In this document: positions 44,769 to 55,632 of the stretch, in pieces
Numbering within the stretch: the first letter of the stretch is position 1
How the letters are laid out: the number at the start of each line of letters is the position of its first letter
Assembly (NCBI GenBank): GCA_003116995.1
Contig: BDSL01000017.1
Coordinates: forward strand, 744,001 to 808,000
Length of the DNA stretch: 64,000 nucleotides
Source: Yamagishiella unicocca
Lineage: Eukaryota; Chlorophyta; Chlorophyceae; Chlamydomonadales; Volvocaceae
Direction of reading: 5' to 3'
Position numbers and translations under genes: made by a program
Notes under the pieces: model-generated
The model's database searches: none
Seen by the model: the letters and a program-made list of their open reading frames with translations, nothing else
Told to the model about the DNA's origin: nothing

Positions 44769-44897
44769 GCAGGTCCCCGTGCCAGTACTTCCGTTTACCC
44801 CCCCGGAAATGGGTGGCGGTTTGGGTGGGGGGGCCAGGACTTGAACTCTGGATCTCCTGCCGAGTAAGGCCGGGCTTTAGCAGCTAAGCTACCCACC
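44769..44897 (-). mobile_element. SINE copy S3, 5' head portion
   Basis: Continues the SINE interrupted at 37403. It contains the first tRNA-like head (same as at 22356-22431), read on the minus strand. Its 5' end lies 80 bp before tRNA-Ser at 44978. With the 3' part it makes a SINE of about 435 bp. Confidence 0.82.
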
Positions 44898-44977
44898 CCA
44901 GGTGCACCACGGCGATGAGCAGGTCTCTGAGGCTGCTATTGGGAAAGCAGGTTGACATAGGAAGCCACACCCGATCT

Positions 44978-45059
44978 GCACCTGTGGCCGAGTGGTTAAG
45001 GCGCGGCCCTGCTAAGGCCGTGGGGTCTCCCCGCGTGCGTTCGAATCGCATCGGGTGCG
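44978..45059 (+). tRNA. tRNA-Ser (GCT), copy 2
   Basis: Same cloverleaf as copy 1, with GAGTGG in the D loop and GCGCGG before the anticodon stem. TTTT terminator at 45068-45071. The upstream DNA is unrelated to that of the other copies, apart from a short CCCGATCT-like leader. Confidence 0.96.
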
Positions 45060-45780
45060 TCGTAATATTTTGGCCTGCTAGCCACAGCTGTCAGGGTATC
45101 TGCTCGGAAGGGCAGTCGCTGTAGGGCGAATGTGGGAGGGACGGGCCAGGGGGGGGGCTGTGTACGTGTGCAGGTTAAAAACCCTTACTTGAAGGAGGAG
45201 TGCCTGATATCTGGGCAGCGGACCGCCCGATGACAGTCTTGCCTGAAGATGACTCACCAGGTCCTGCGCAGATATTACTTATTAAAGTGGATTCCAGATC
45301 AAAAGACAGAACCATCGGGCACATTAGGCCACATCGCCTGGCACGGAAGGGGACGAAAGTGACAGAAACCCGACCGCGTCGTAACAAAGGCAAACCGCCA
45401 CGATACCAGCTGGGAGTCCAGAAGCAAAAACAGTCCAGTAATAACTGTTACAGTGGGCCCCAGTAGCAGTCAGGTAGTGCTTGTCGCTTCACTATTTCCA
45501 CGCGCAATAAGCCTTACAATACCGCACCTGGAGCTCACTGTAACGAACACTAATGGGATGCATGTGGCCACGTGCAAGGGAGCCATCAGCGCAGCCTCCC
45601 CCATGCTGCATTTTCAGGGCCTATTAACAAGTTACGTCATAAGAGCCATCGGGCGCATCGCCTGACACTGAAAGAGACGCAGGAAGAAGAACAAAATGGC
45701 CGACCGAGATATGGCAAACAACAGAAACCCCGGGCCAGAGAACAAACAGCGGCACCAACCATCTAGGAGAAGTAACCTAA
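45060..45780. other. Short stubs of LINE family 2
   Basis: Minus-strand stub at about 45285-45345 (CAGAACCATCGGGCAC, CACATCGCCTGG), a GTTACAGTGGGCCCC stub near 45446, a plus-strand stub near 45525-45545 (CCTGGAGCTCACTGTAACG) and another inverted stub near 45645-45670. These match the 3' end of family 2 and suggest repeated insertion of very short 3' fragments. No gene is seen. Confidence 0.45.
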
Positions 45781-46465
45781 ATGGCCCTCCTATCAGCAGT
45801 AGTCCTGGCGGCTATTACTGCCATGGAGGCGGGGCGCCGTTTTATGGCCGCGGCCTTGAAGAGGGCGGAGGCTGGTGGTCCCCCTCTTACTCCGGGTAGT
45901 GGTCTTCTGGATCGCGCCGTCCGCCGTGGGGTGGTGGAGTTTTGGGCCCTTTTGAGGGGCTTTGCTGCGCTGGGGCTTCCCCAGAAAGGCTGGGATGCAG
46001 TGGGGCCTCGGCATCCTTTCTTGCGGGTTGTCGCCAATCGCCTTGTGTGCGGGGGACCGGCTGAGGTACTGGTGGATTCCTGATCGGCTCGGGTTGTCTT
46101 GGGGAGCAGGGTTTCCCGTGCTTCATACTTTCTGGCTATATAGGCGTGTTGAGCCCTGCTAGGGGTCCGTGCCTTATGGGATGAGAGGTGGCGGGTTCCG
46201 ATGTTTGCATCGTTGCGGCGCTCCACTGGTTCGTCGGGTGCTGGGCTGTTAGGTTGGTTGGTGGCCAGTTCCTGATAGGGGAGCCTCTAGTGCAAATTCC
46301 CCCTGGGGTGCTGGCTGCTGCTCTGTATGCCTACGGCCTGTCAACTTGGTGTTCTGGTGGTTTGCCTTTGTTTCGGTGCATGTCGGTATTTGTTTCCTCC
46401 GTCTTGTTCAGTGTCAGGCGATGTGCCCGATGGTTCTACCTCTTGGTCTGGAACCCACTGTAACC
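45781..46465 (+). mobile_element. LINE family 2, C-terminal fragment and 3' end (copy a)
   Basis: The frame 45781-46083 reads ITAMEAGRRF ... VVEFWALLRGFAALGLPQKGW, clearly related to the family 1 C-terminus (LNAMEWARRY ... FWALLRDFAGLGLPRKDW) but diverged. The 3' UTR ends GTCTGGAACCCACTGTAACC near 46460. 5' truncated. Confidence 0.7.
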
Positions 46466-47030
46466 GTTACAACAAGTACACCGAGGTCGCGGACGCCCGG
46501 CGGGCCGCGCATGAGATGTTTGTGCGCGAAGCGCTTGGGGGTACCGGGCCTGTCCTGCCAGCGGCCCTGAATGCCCCGTAGCAAGTGTTTCGGCGGCTCT
46601 GGTCTGGCATAAAGTGGGAGCCTTCCTATAAGGAGGGGTGGTGGCGGCTGTCTGTGGATGGGATCCCCCTGCTCGGGAACTCTCATATGCGGACGGTAGC
46701 AGCAGCCCCCTGTGGATGCGGTGTGCCGTCCAGGAGCCGGTACCCCCCGCCTGCACCAGTTTTGGTTCTGCCCGGTGGCTCAAGCAGTGATTGCCCAACT
46801 CGAGACCCAGCTCGATGTAGGGGTGACATGGGCGTAAGTCTGGTTGGTGCAGGCACCCCCCGGGGTGCAGGCACCCCCCGGGGTGCAGCCCTGCGCCTGG
46901 GATGTAGTAATCCTGGCGGCTATTACTGCTATGGAGATGGGGCGCCGGTTTATGGCTGCGGCCTTGAAAAGGGCGGGGGCGGGTTGGCCCCTGTGGTCGG
47001 GTGGCCAGTACCCACCGGCACCGCCCTACT
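46466..47030 (+). pseudogene. LINE family 2 fragment, copy b
   Basis: Encodes FVREALGG, then after a stop RLWSGIKWEPSYKEGWWRLS (compare RLWKRLKWEPRWKEVLWRLA in family 1), then WDVVILAAITAMEMGRRFMAA in another frame. Stops and frameshifts show decay. It lies directly after copy a in the same orientation. Confidence 0.65.
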
Positions 47031-47124
47031 CGCCACCACCGCCATGCATCCGCCACGGGGACGGGAGGTCCACCCACAGGCGGAAGCACTAGGAAGCAAT
47101 GAGATGTGCACTGGGAAGCGCAAC

Positions 47125-47288
47125 TTTTTTTTTTTAAAATCCTTGCGTTACAGGACCCCGACGCTGGGGTACGACACCTGACCGTGTCATAAGCTCTGTA
47201 TCTCCACCCCCATCAACGACAACCTCGACCAGCAGGTTCAACCACAAACCTACTTGCCCACAAGTGGGGCACCCGGTAACTACCGGGG
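47125..47288 (-). mobile_element. tRNA-derived SINE, copy S4 (5' truncated), poly(A) tail
   Basis: Minus strand: body ending CCTGTAACGCAAGGATTTT followed by a run of A, as in S2. Its truncated 5' end lies 79 bp before tRNA-Ser at 47368. Confidence 0.82.
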
Positions 47289-47367
47289 GGGTGCCCCAGC
47301 AGCACCACGTGGGCCGGGTCTTAAAGGACAGAGCAGCAACGCGCAGAATGTATGGCACGCCCGATCC

Positions 47368-47449
47368 GCACCTGTGGCCGAGTGGTTAAGGCGCGGCCCT
47401 GCTAAGGCCGTGGGGTCTCCCCGCGTGCGTTCGAATCGCATCGGGTGCG
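47368..47449 (+). tRNA. tRNA-Ser (GCT), copy 3
   Basis: Identical to copy 2 over the mature tRNA. TTTT terminator at 47453-47456, only four bases after the gene. Confidence 0.96.
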
Positions 47450-48035
47450 TACTTTTGCCATTGCTTCCATTGTCAGACAAGTTACAACGCAATGGTTGTG
47501 GAGATCGGCTGTATGGGCCTCTCAGACAAGGGGAGAGATTACACCTTCGCGCGGGGGATGGGGAGCCGGACATTCCCTGTCGACGAATATAGTTAAGAGT
47601 TACAGTGGGGCCCAGACTCTGAGCCTCCTGGGCTGGCAGTCCCCTGTCCGGAGGAGGCGGACGTGGGGCGAGTAACGAACGGAGCATTCGCCACCCACCT
47701 CAACGGCAAAGTGACCATCAATATCGGCGTGTGCCAGTGTCGGCGTGAGGACGACACCCCCACAAGCAGCGGAGGGCACATCACAGCCAAAAAGTCACAG
47801 AGCAATGCATCCACAAAGCCGCAGAGTCAAAAGCCGAAGAGCCGCAGAGCCCGCCAGAGCCGCACAGCTGCACAGCCATCATGCACACGAGACCGCACAA
47901 CCACAAAGCAACACAGCCGCACAGCCACAAGGCCTACCTTTGAAGGTCTGGAGCTCACTATAACGAATACTGCTACAAGGCCGCAGGAGGGTGGCGAGGA
48001 TACCGCGAGTCACCCGCAGCACCAAACCTCACCAA

Positions 48036-48038
<3 letters not shown>
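47450..48038. other. Unassigned DNA with family 2 stubs
   Basis: Inverted stub GTTACAGTGGGGCCCAGACTC (about 47598-47618) and forward stub GGTCTGGAGCTCACTATAACG (about 47945-47965) match the LINE family 2 3' end. AGAGCCGCAGAG-type short repeats lie between 47815 and 47930. No gene. Confidence 0.45.
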
Positions 48039-48081
<43 letters not shown>

Positions 48082-48377
48082 CGTTACAGTGGCCGCACGA
48101 CAGGCGGCACCCGCCCTTATCCCGGCGGGAAAGCACTGCGGAAGAGACACGGAACCAAGGTCGGGTACGGGCAACAGCAGGCAAACAGCATCATGCAAAG
48201 TCAGCACAAGCGACGGCAGGACACGGCCCCATGCAGGCCACCCTTACGCGTCAAAACCACCACAAAAGCCCCCATTGGCTCACCTGCCCATCACCCGCAC
48301 CACTCGTATCTCGAACCAGCAAAGGTGGCACCAGGAAAGAAAGAACGAAAGAACAAACAGCAGCCAAGGCAGGCTAG

Positions 48378-51300
48378 CTAGGGCGGCACGGCGCACATGA
48401 GCCGACCCCCGGTTACGAACAAAAATGGGTGGTCCACCCCCACGTCACCCCAGTCCTTGCGGGGCAAACCCAAGCCCGCAAAGTCCCGCAGCAAGGCCCA
48501 GAACTTAGCAAGGAGGCCAGAACGCATAGCAGCAGGGAGGGTGGTGCCGGAGAGCCGATGAGAGTGTATGTACCGGCGCGCCCACTCCATCGCGTTGAGC
48601 GCCGCCAACGCCACCACATCCCACACACACTGCAGCACAGTGGTCGGATCCGGCGACACACACAACCACACATGCTCACGCGTGACCCCGCACCCACAGC
48701 AGACTTCCAGTTCATCCCAGAGCGGGCGGACGAGGGGGCAAGACCAAAAGTGATGCAAGCGCGGCGACTCGGCCACACCCGCTGCAGCGGGGTAACAGCC
48801 GCAAGCACACGGTTCGGGTGGGACCAGCGGGAGGTGAGAGGAGCCCGGCATGGGCACCCCGTCAACCGCCAGCCGCCAGAGGACCTCCTTCCACCGCGGC
48901 TCCCACTTAAGACGCTTCCACAACCGCCGCCATACCGCGCGTAACGCCACAAGGGCCGCCTCGGGCGTGACAGCCACAGCAGGGGACAGCCCGAGCGCCT
49001 CCCGCACATACGCCGCATGACAGGCCTGCCTGGGGCGCTCCAGTTCCGCCGCCTGGAGCAGGGTGCCCAGCTTGACGGTGAAGGAGGTGAGGGGCAGCAC
49101 GGCGTCCACACCCAGCCGCCACCCCAGGCGAGCAAGGAGGAGAGCATCCACCTCGTCAGGCGACGGCGGGGCGGGGCCATCGGGCGCCAGGCGAGCAGCA
49201 GCGAGCCAGGCGGGCGAGATGTCAGAAAGGAGAGCGGCCACCGCAGCCCGCGCCGCGATGCGATCTTGGAGCGCACCCATGGCCAGCTCGGAGGGCGCCA
49301 GCTCGTGCCGTACGAGCGTCGTCCAGCGCTCAGCCAGCCGGCTGAAGATGGCCATGCCCGGCGTCGTCGCCAGGGCATGGGCGCGCTCCACCTCAAACGC
49401 GGTCATAGCGTCCTGCACCCGGACGGCGTCGCCGACGGTCAGCAGGCGGCGGCACATGGTGAGGGGGCCATGGATAGCCTCCAACCCCGGCCGCCGGCCC
49501 GGCGCCCCCGCGTTGGGCAGGAGCGGGTTGCCCCACAGCGGCGCGTTGAAGCACCAGACGCCCGGCTCCAGGGGGGGGTCCGCGACGTCAGACAGGGGGG
49601 GGAGGTGACCGAGGCTCGTGGCAAGCCGGTGGATGTCCGGGGGCAAGCTGAAGGGGGCACCGAGCCACGGGCCATCCGGGCGAGCTGTGGTGACGGCCAG
49701 CGGGCGGAAGGCAGGGTGGAGGGTAGAGAGGAAGGAGACCGCAATCCGGATCCACGGCGCGCGGGCCGCCGGGGGCTGCAGCGCGGAGCGGGCGACCGTC
49801 AGGCTCCACTTGGCATGCCGGCTGAGGACATGCAGCCGAAGGGGCAGTACACCGAAGCCGCCGATGGTGGGATGACCGGAGAGCAGGCGGAGGGGGACAC
49901 CAGTGAAACGGCGCTGGGCGTCATCAGGGCCTAGCTCCCGATCCACCAGCTTTGCGACAAGGGCCATGATGCCAGCAAGGACCTCCGCCGGCGGCAGCCC
50001 CGAGTGCTCCATGTGGTACGTCGCCATATGGAGAGCATAAGCTGCAGCCGCAGTGGCACGGCCGAACATCGACAGGGCCATGCGGGAGATCTTTTGGAGA
50101 CGGCGGCGGGCCTCCGACATCCGTGACGCCCAATCGAGGACGGGGGCGGCAGGCGGATTGGTGAAGGGGATGCCCAGCGCCACCGCAGCGGGCACGATCC
50201 GAAGGCCAGCGAGGGCAGGGGGCGGGGGAGAAGGGGAGGGGCGAGGCACCCCGGGAGCGGTGGCGGCAAGGGACGGCGATGTGGAGGGACCCGGGGCGGC
50301 CAGGGCGCCAGCGGCTGCGGCGAGGGCGCCCACGACCACGACAGCTGCAGCACCGCGGCCACGACGCCGACGACCGCGGCGAGCCAGCCCTGGTGGGCGC
50401 GCCAGGCGAGGCGGGTGACGGGCGACGGGGGAGCTGGCGGCGCCAGCAGGGGCGGCTGGGACGGCTGGAGCGGCTGGGGCGGCCGGGGCAGTGGGGGCGG
50501 CAGTGACAGCCGCGACGGCTGGGGCGTCAGGAGGCGTGGGAGACGCTGCGGCGGCGCCAGCGGCGGCCGGGGCTGCGGTCGTCAGCACCGTGGTGGCCGC
50601 GGCACCCGCGGCCGCCCCAGGAGGACTACCGGCGGCAGCCGAACCGGCGGTCGCCAGCGCCTCGGCGGCCACTGCGACCAGGACGGCAGCCGCCGGCGCC
50701 ACGGCAGCCGCGGCGGCCGGGGCGGCAGCCGCCTGCGGGGCAGCAGCAGCGGCGGCCAGGGCGGCAGCCACCGGCGCAGCGGCAGCAGCGGCGGCGGCCG
50801 GGGCGTCAGGAGGTACGGCGGCGGCGCCAGCGCCTGCCGGGGCGGCCTCCACCGGCGCCTCGGCAGCAGCGGCGCTCGGGGCGGCGGGTGAAGCTGCGGC
50901 ACCGCCCGCAGCGGTCCACGCGGCGGCAGGGGCGGCGACGGCCGCCACCGCAGCGGCAAGGACGGCAGCCGGGGCGGCGGGCGCCGGCGCCACCTGGCGA
51001 CCAGCCCACAGCAGCTCGACCTTGGAGGGATTCAGGTGCTGGCCAGAGGCGCGGGCAAACGCCGCCATGAGGGCGATAAATGGCGGTACTGCAGCTGCAT
51101 CTGGGAGCGCGACTTGGGCATCATCAGCAAACTGCACGCCGGTAACCAGGCTGGCCGGGTCCGCCGGGGCCAGCGGCACGCCAACACCGTGCCGCTTCAG
51201 CCAGCAGAGGAGGGCGTGGGCCACGAAGAGGTAGAGGAGCGGGGCAAGGGGACAGCCCTGCCGGACGCCGGCCCGGATAGGGACAGAGCGGGAGATGTAG

Positions 51301-53707
51301 CCGTTGACGGACGCCATGGCCACTGTACGGCCCAACAGGAGCTGCGTCCATCCCAGGAAACCGGCCCCAACACCCATGCGCTCCATGACAGCAAAGAGGA
51401 AGGAGCGGTCAATGGTGTCGTAAGCTTTGGCGAAATCCAAGAAGGCGATGAGAGCACTCCGTTGCTGCTGGTGTAGGAGGGGGGGAGGCAGCGAAGGAAG
51501 CGGGTGTTGGCGCCAATGGAGCGGCCGGGGAGGAAGGCGGACTGCTCGAGGGGGATGGCGGCGGAAAGGCCAGGGCTGAGGCGGTTGGCGAGGACCTTCG
51601 CCAGAATGCGGTAATCAGTACAGAGCAGGGTGATGGGGCGGTAGGCGCCGGCCGCCGCCCGGTCCGCATCATGGCCCTTGTAAAGGACGGATATAACACC
51701 CTTCAGGAAACCCGTCGGGACGGCGCGCAGATGGCCGATAGCAGTGAAAAGGCGGGCCAGTGCCGGCACAAAGCAGCCACTGTAGGTCCGGAGGAGATCC
51801 ACAGGGATTCCGTCCCAGCCTGGGGATGTGCCAGGCTTGGCTTGCTGCAGGGCCCGCGCCACCTCCGCTGCTGAGACTGCGATGGAGCCCAACTCGGGGC
51901 GAAGATCGGGCGAGATCGGAGTAGAGTGGGCGTCGACAGCTGCCAGAACCGCTTGCTGATCCGCCGAGTCCAGGCCTGACGGCAGGCAGCTGATGCGCTC
52001 CCAGAAAGAAGCGACGACATTGGGCAATTGGCGCGGGTCGGTCACGAGGCGCCCAGCAGCGTCGCGCAGCGCGGTAATGTCCTGGGACGACCGCGGTGGG
52101 TGAATCATGGCGGTGAGTGCGGGGCACGGGCGCTCCCCCTCGCGCACCCACGCCACGCGTACCCGGGCGGCCTCGCCCGCCGCCGCCACACGCAAGGCCA
52201 ACGACAAGGCAGCCTGGGCGGCCACCACACCACCCACGGCCTCGGGCGCCGCCGACGGCGTCGCGGCCGCAAGGTGGGCCGCCCGCAAGGCGGCTCGGGC
52301 TGCCTCCACCTGCGCGCCCGAGGCCAGGCGCCGAGAGCGAGCGGTGCGATTGAGAGTCGCCGCCACCGCCGCCAGCCGCCGTTTGAAGCCCGGCCACCAC
52401 GCCAGCAGGGCAGCGTGCTCCCCCTCAGCCGGCATGGCCGCGAACGCCGCGTCGAGCCAGGCCTGCAGCTGATCCTTGAGGTCGCGGTGGCCAGAGAAGG
52501 CCATGCGGGTGCGACGGAGGCCGGGGCCGCGCGAGGCAGGAACCCGGGGCAGCAGCTGGATGCAGGGGACGCGGTGGTCGGAAGGCGAGCCCAGCTCAAT
52601 GGCGGAGCCCGCCACGAAGGGGAGGAGGCAGCGGGACACATAGATGCGGTCGATGCGGGAACCACCGGGGGAGGGGGCGGAGTAGAGGTGGGTGTAATCC
52701 GTGCTGGTGGGGAAGCGCTCACGATGCACATCAGCCAACGACGGGCCCACTGTCGCGAGGACCCGAGCGGCAGGGCGGTCGCGAACCACTCGCGCCGACC
52801 CCGCACTGCTGTCCCACGGGCCAGCGACGAAGTTGAAGTCGCCGGCTAGGACATGCTGGCCCGGGGTGCTGGTCGCCAGCACAGGCGCCAGGTGCTGCTG
52901 GAGGAAAGCAGCGCGTGAAGCCGAGCTACTAGCGGGCAGATAAACATTGGTGAGGTGCAGGCGATGACCCAGCCAGGTGAAGGAGTAGGTGGCGAGGCGC
53001 CCCGCTGCGGAGGAGGACGCGGCCGGGACCGCCGGAGGCTGGTCAGCCGCGGCCAGGCCGGCCCCTTCCAGGGCCGCCGCGGCGGGGGGAGGCGCAGCGG
53101 CGTCCCCACCACGGGGCGCCGTGGCGGCCGAGGCTACCGCCGCCGCCGTGGCCGCCACGGCCGCGGCCGCGGCGGCCGCCGCCACCGAGGCCGCCACCCC
53201 CGAGGCCGCCGCCACGGACACGGCGGCGGCGGAGGGACCCGCGTCGGCGGCCGGCCCAGGGGACGGTGAGCGGGGCGGCGGTGACAGGGAACGAGAGGGG
53301 GGGGAGGAAGCAGCAACTGCAGGTTGATCACCCGCGAGACCAGGGAGCAGTGGTGAGGCCGCTGCCAACAGCCGGCCAGAAGCGATCAGGTCCGAGCGAA
53401 CGAGAATCGCCACGCCAGCACAGGGGTCCGCCAGCGTAGCATTGCGGAACGACACCACACGCCAGGGAGCGACATGGAGGTGACCAGCGGCCGCATGGAG
53501 ACGCCGCTCGAATAGCCCCCGATCTCCAAACGTAGACAAGTGCGTCTCCTGGAGACAGACGACATCGAGCCGGAGCTGCGCCCACAGCAGTAGAGCAGCA
53601 TGCAGCTTGGGAGCAGCGGCGCCTGACCGCACGCCCCCCAAGTTGTGTGAGCCCACACGGAGCGGCCGGCAGGGCCGCGGGGCGGAGCGCCCCCCACGGG
53701 CCGGCAT
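48378..53707 (-). pseudogene. LINE ORF2, copy B, one shared frame break
   Basis: The 5' half (53707 down to 51197, 836 codons) is uninterrupted here, covering the endonuclease and the first reverse transcriptase motifs. The 3' half (51440 down to 48378, 1020 codons) carries FLDFAKAYD, FADD, the Ala-rich block and the zinc region. The two frames overlap around a seven-C run at about 51479-51485, identical to that in copy A. Either both derive from one broken master or the ribosome shifts frame there. Coding substitutions relative to copy A are few (for example VALPDA for VTLPDA). Confidence 0.85.
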
Positions 53708-53712
53708 GGGCC

Positions 53713-55392
53713 TTACTGGGCGGGCGACGGTCCGCCGCCACCGCCCACGGGGGGCGGCGGCAACAGCAGCAGCGGAGAGGGTCCGTCGCCACCACCCACG
53801 GGCGGCGGCGGCAACAGCAGCAGCGGAGAGGGTCCGTCGCCACTGCCCACGGGCGGCGGCGGCAACAGCAGAAGTGGCGAGGGTAGGGCCGGCTTGCGCC
53901 GCACCGAGAGCGGCGAGCCCGAGCGGCCACGGCGGCCCAGCACTGAACTGACGTCCACCTCCATCCGGTCGCGGCGCGCGCGGCGCTCCAGGGCTGGGGC
54001 GGGCGGGCGCCCACGGGGGGGCGACACGCCGCGCTGGGGCGGCGAGCCACCACCGGGACGACGCGCCGCGGGGCTGCGGGAGCCCCGCGGGGCAGACGGG
54101 GTACGGCCCGAGCTGCGGGCGGCGGGGCCACAGGGACCCCCGCGAGGCGACGTAGCCCGCCCCAGGAGGCGCGCCACAGACCCGAGCGCGGCAGCCGCAC
54201 CGCCGCTCAGTCCAGGGGGTGGAGCCGCCACGCGAGCAACGATGCGCGCGACCAGCGCGCGCACCACCACCTCCCGCTCAGCCGCCGCCACCGGCGCGGC
54301 GCGGGTGGCGGCACGAGCTGCCGCGCCCGCCGCCCGAGCAGCCCGCGCACCAGCCTGCGACACCACGGGGGCCACGGCGGCGCTGGGGGCGCCAGGGGCG
54401 CCAGCCACCGCGGCCAACACAGGCGGCGGCGGCACCCTGGCAGCAGCCACGACGGGCGCAACCCCCACCCTGACGGCAGGCACCGAGGGCGCACCCCGGG
54501 CCTCAGCGGTCGGGGTCGGAAGCACCCCACCAGCGGTCTCCGGCATGGACGCCGGCGCCCCCACGGCCGGCGGCGGTGGCGACCGTGGCGGCGGATCGCC
54601 CACCGGCACAGGGGGCGCCCACGCCGGCGCGGTGGGCAGCGGCGGGCGAAGGACGGGATACTCTGGCGGCAGGGACCGCGGGCGGTGGGCCAGGGACAGC
54701 TGACCATCCCAGACACGACCATCCATCAGCGGTACCGTGGCTGGCTGCACCGGCGGCAGGCTGTGCCGCCGTTGCACAAGCAGGCTGACACTGCCATCAG
54801 TGACGCCGAGCACCTCCAGGACCTGCGGGCCCAGCTGCGGGCCGTACACCAGCCGCAGGAATGCCAGCACCGCCTCGAAGTCTCCACAGCCAGCTACCGA
54901 GGGGGGAAGCCCCGCAACCACCGCCTCCGTGGCGGTGACGTCAACTGAACGCAAGCCAGCCACCAATGGGGGGTCACCCGGCTGTCCCAGCAGCTGGGTT
55001 GGCACACTGGCCAGGGCGACCGCGGAGGGGGGCAGACGACTCCCGAGCGCCGCCAGCGCCGACGCGGACAGCCAGACCTGGAGCTCGACGCCAAGCGGTG
55101 CGCCTGCCTCCGCAACCTTGCTTGGGATGACCGGTCCGAGCCCCACGTGGGCCGCGGACTGCAGGCCAGCCGGCAGCTTGGTCCGGAAGAAGTCGCGCAG
55201 CATTGGCGCCGCGGCTCGGACCGCCGCGAGCGCATGCGGCGCCCTGGTGCCAGCACCAAACTGAAAGGTATAGGCAGCGTTGAAGCCGCGGGCGCGAAGC
55301 ACCGAATGCGCATCAAACACTGGCCGCGCCTCGGCCAGCGAAACGACGCGCCGCGGAGCGACCACTCGCGGCCCACGCGGAGCCACCGCCAT
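53713..55392 (-). CDS. LINE ORF1 protein, copy B
   Basis: 559 residues, the same length as in copy A with only a few differences, and open throughout. Same C-terminal [10 protein letters not shown] triplication, and the same five-base gap between its stop and the ORF2 start. Confidence 0.75.
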   Translation of the reverse strand: MAVAPRGPRVVAPRRVVSLAEARPVFDAHSVLRARGFNAAYTFQFGAGTRAPHALAAVRAAAPMLRDFFRTKLPAGLQSAAHVGLGPVIPSKVAEAGAPLGVELQVWLSASALAALGSRLPPSAVALASVPTQLLGQPGDPPLVAGLRSVDVTATEAVVAGLPPSVAGCGDFEAVLAFLRLVYGPQLGPQVLEVLGVTDGSVSLLVQRRHSLPPVQPATVPLMDGRVWDGQLSLAHRPRSLPPEYPVLRPPLPTAPAWAPPVPVGDPPPRSPPPPAVGAPASMPETAGGVLPTPTAEARGAPSVPAVRVGVAPVVAAARVPPPPVLAAVAGAPGAPSAAVAPVVSQAGARAARAAGAAARAATRAAPVAAAEREVVVRALVARIVARVAAPPPGLSGGAAAALGSVARLLGRATSPRGGPCGPAARSSGRTPSAPRGSRSPAARRPGGGSPPQRGVSPPRGRPPAPALERRARRDRMEVDVSSVLGRRGRSGSPLSVRRKPALPSPLLLLPPPPVGSGDGPSPLLLLPPPPVGGGDGPSPLLLLPPPPVGGGGGPSPAQ

Positions 55393-55555
55393 AGCCCAGA
55401 GCTAGGGATAGAAGGAGAGCAACGATAGGAAAGACCGAGATGCAGAGAAGCGCATCGAGTCAGGCGAGCTGGGCCAAAACATGCCGAACCACCAACATCG
55501 AAGAGTTTGGTTGTCAAAACGTAAGGTAAGTTCAACTGTATTTTTCGAGTTTTAC

Positions 55556-55579
55556 AGAGAGAGAGAGAGAGAGACCGCG
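55556..55579 (-). mobile_element. LINE family 1, extreme 3'-end stub
   Basis: (GA)n followed by CCGCG, the last 24 bp of the LINE. It ends 53 bp before tRNA-Ser at 55633. On its own it could be a chance GA tract; the CCGCG junction and its position make a LINE origin likely. Confidence 0.5.
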
Positions 55580-55632
55580 GGGTCAATCCTTTGTCTTGCA
55601 GGTGGGCGCCGACCTAACTCCATACCCGGTCC

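Larger units (their letters stand above)
48039..55432 (-). mobile_element. LINE family 1, full-length copy B (7.39 kb)
   Basis: Inverted relative to copy A and almost identical to it across 7.35 kb, including 5' end, ORFs and 3' UTR. The 3' (TC)n tail is longer, about 40 bp. No convincing target duplication is seen (flanks CACCAAAGC and GACCGAGATGC). Confidence 0.92.

Noticed and set aside
37404..55432. Composite DNA transposon formed by the inverted 7.4 kb repeats
   Set aside because: The arms encode endonuclease and reverse transcriptase, end in (TC)n tails, and one has its own 7-bp target duplication. They are two independent LINE insertions.
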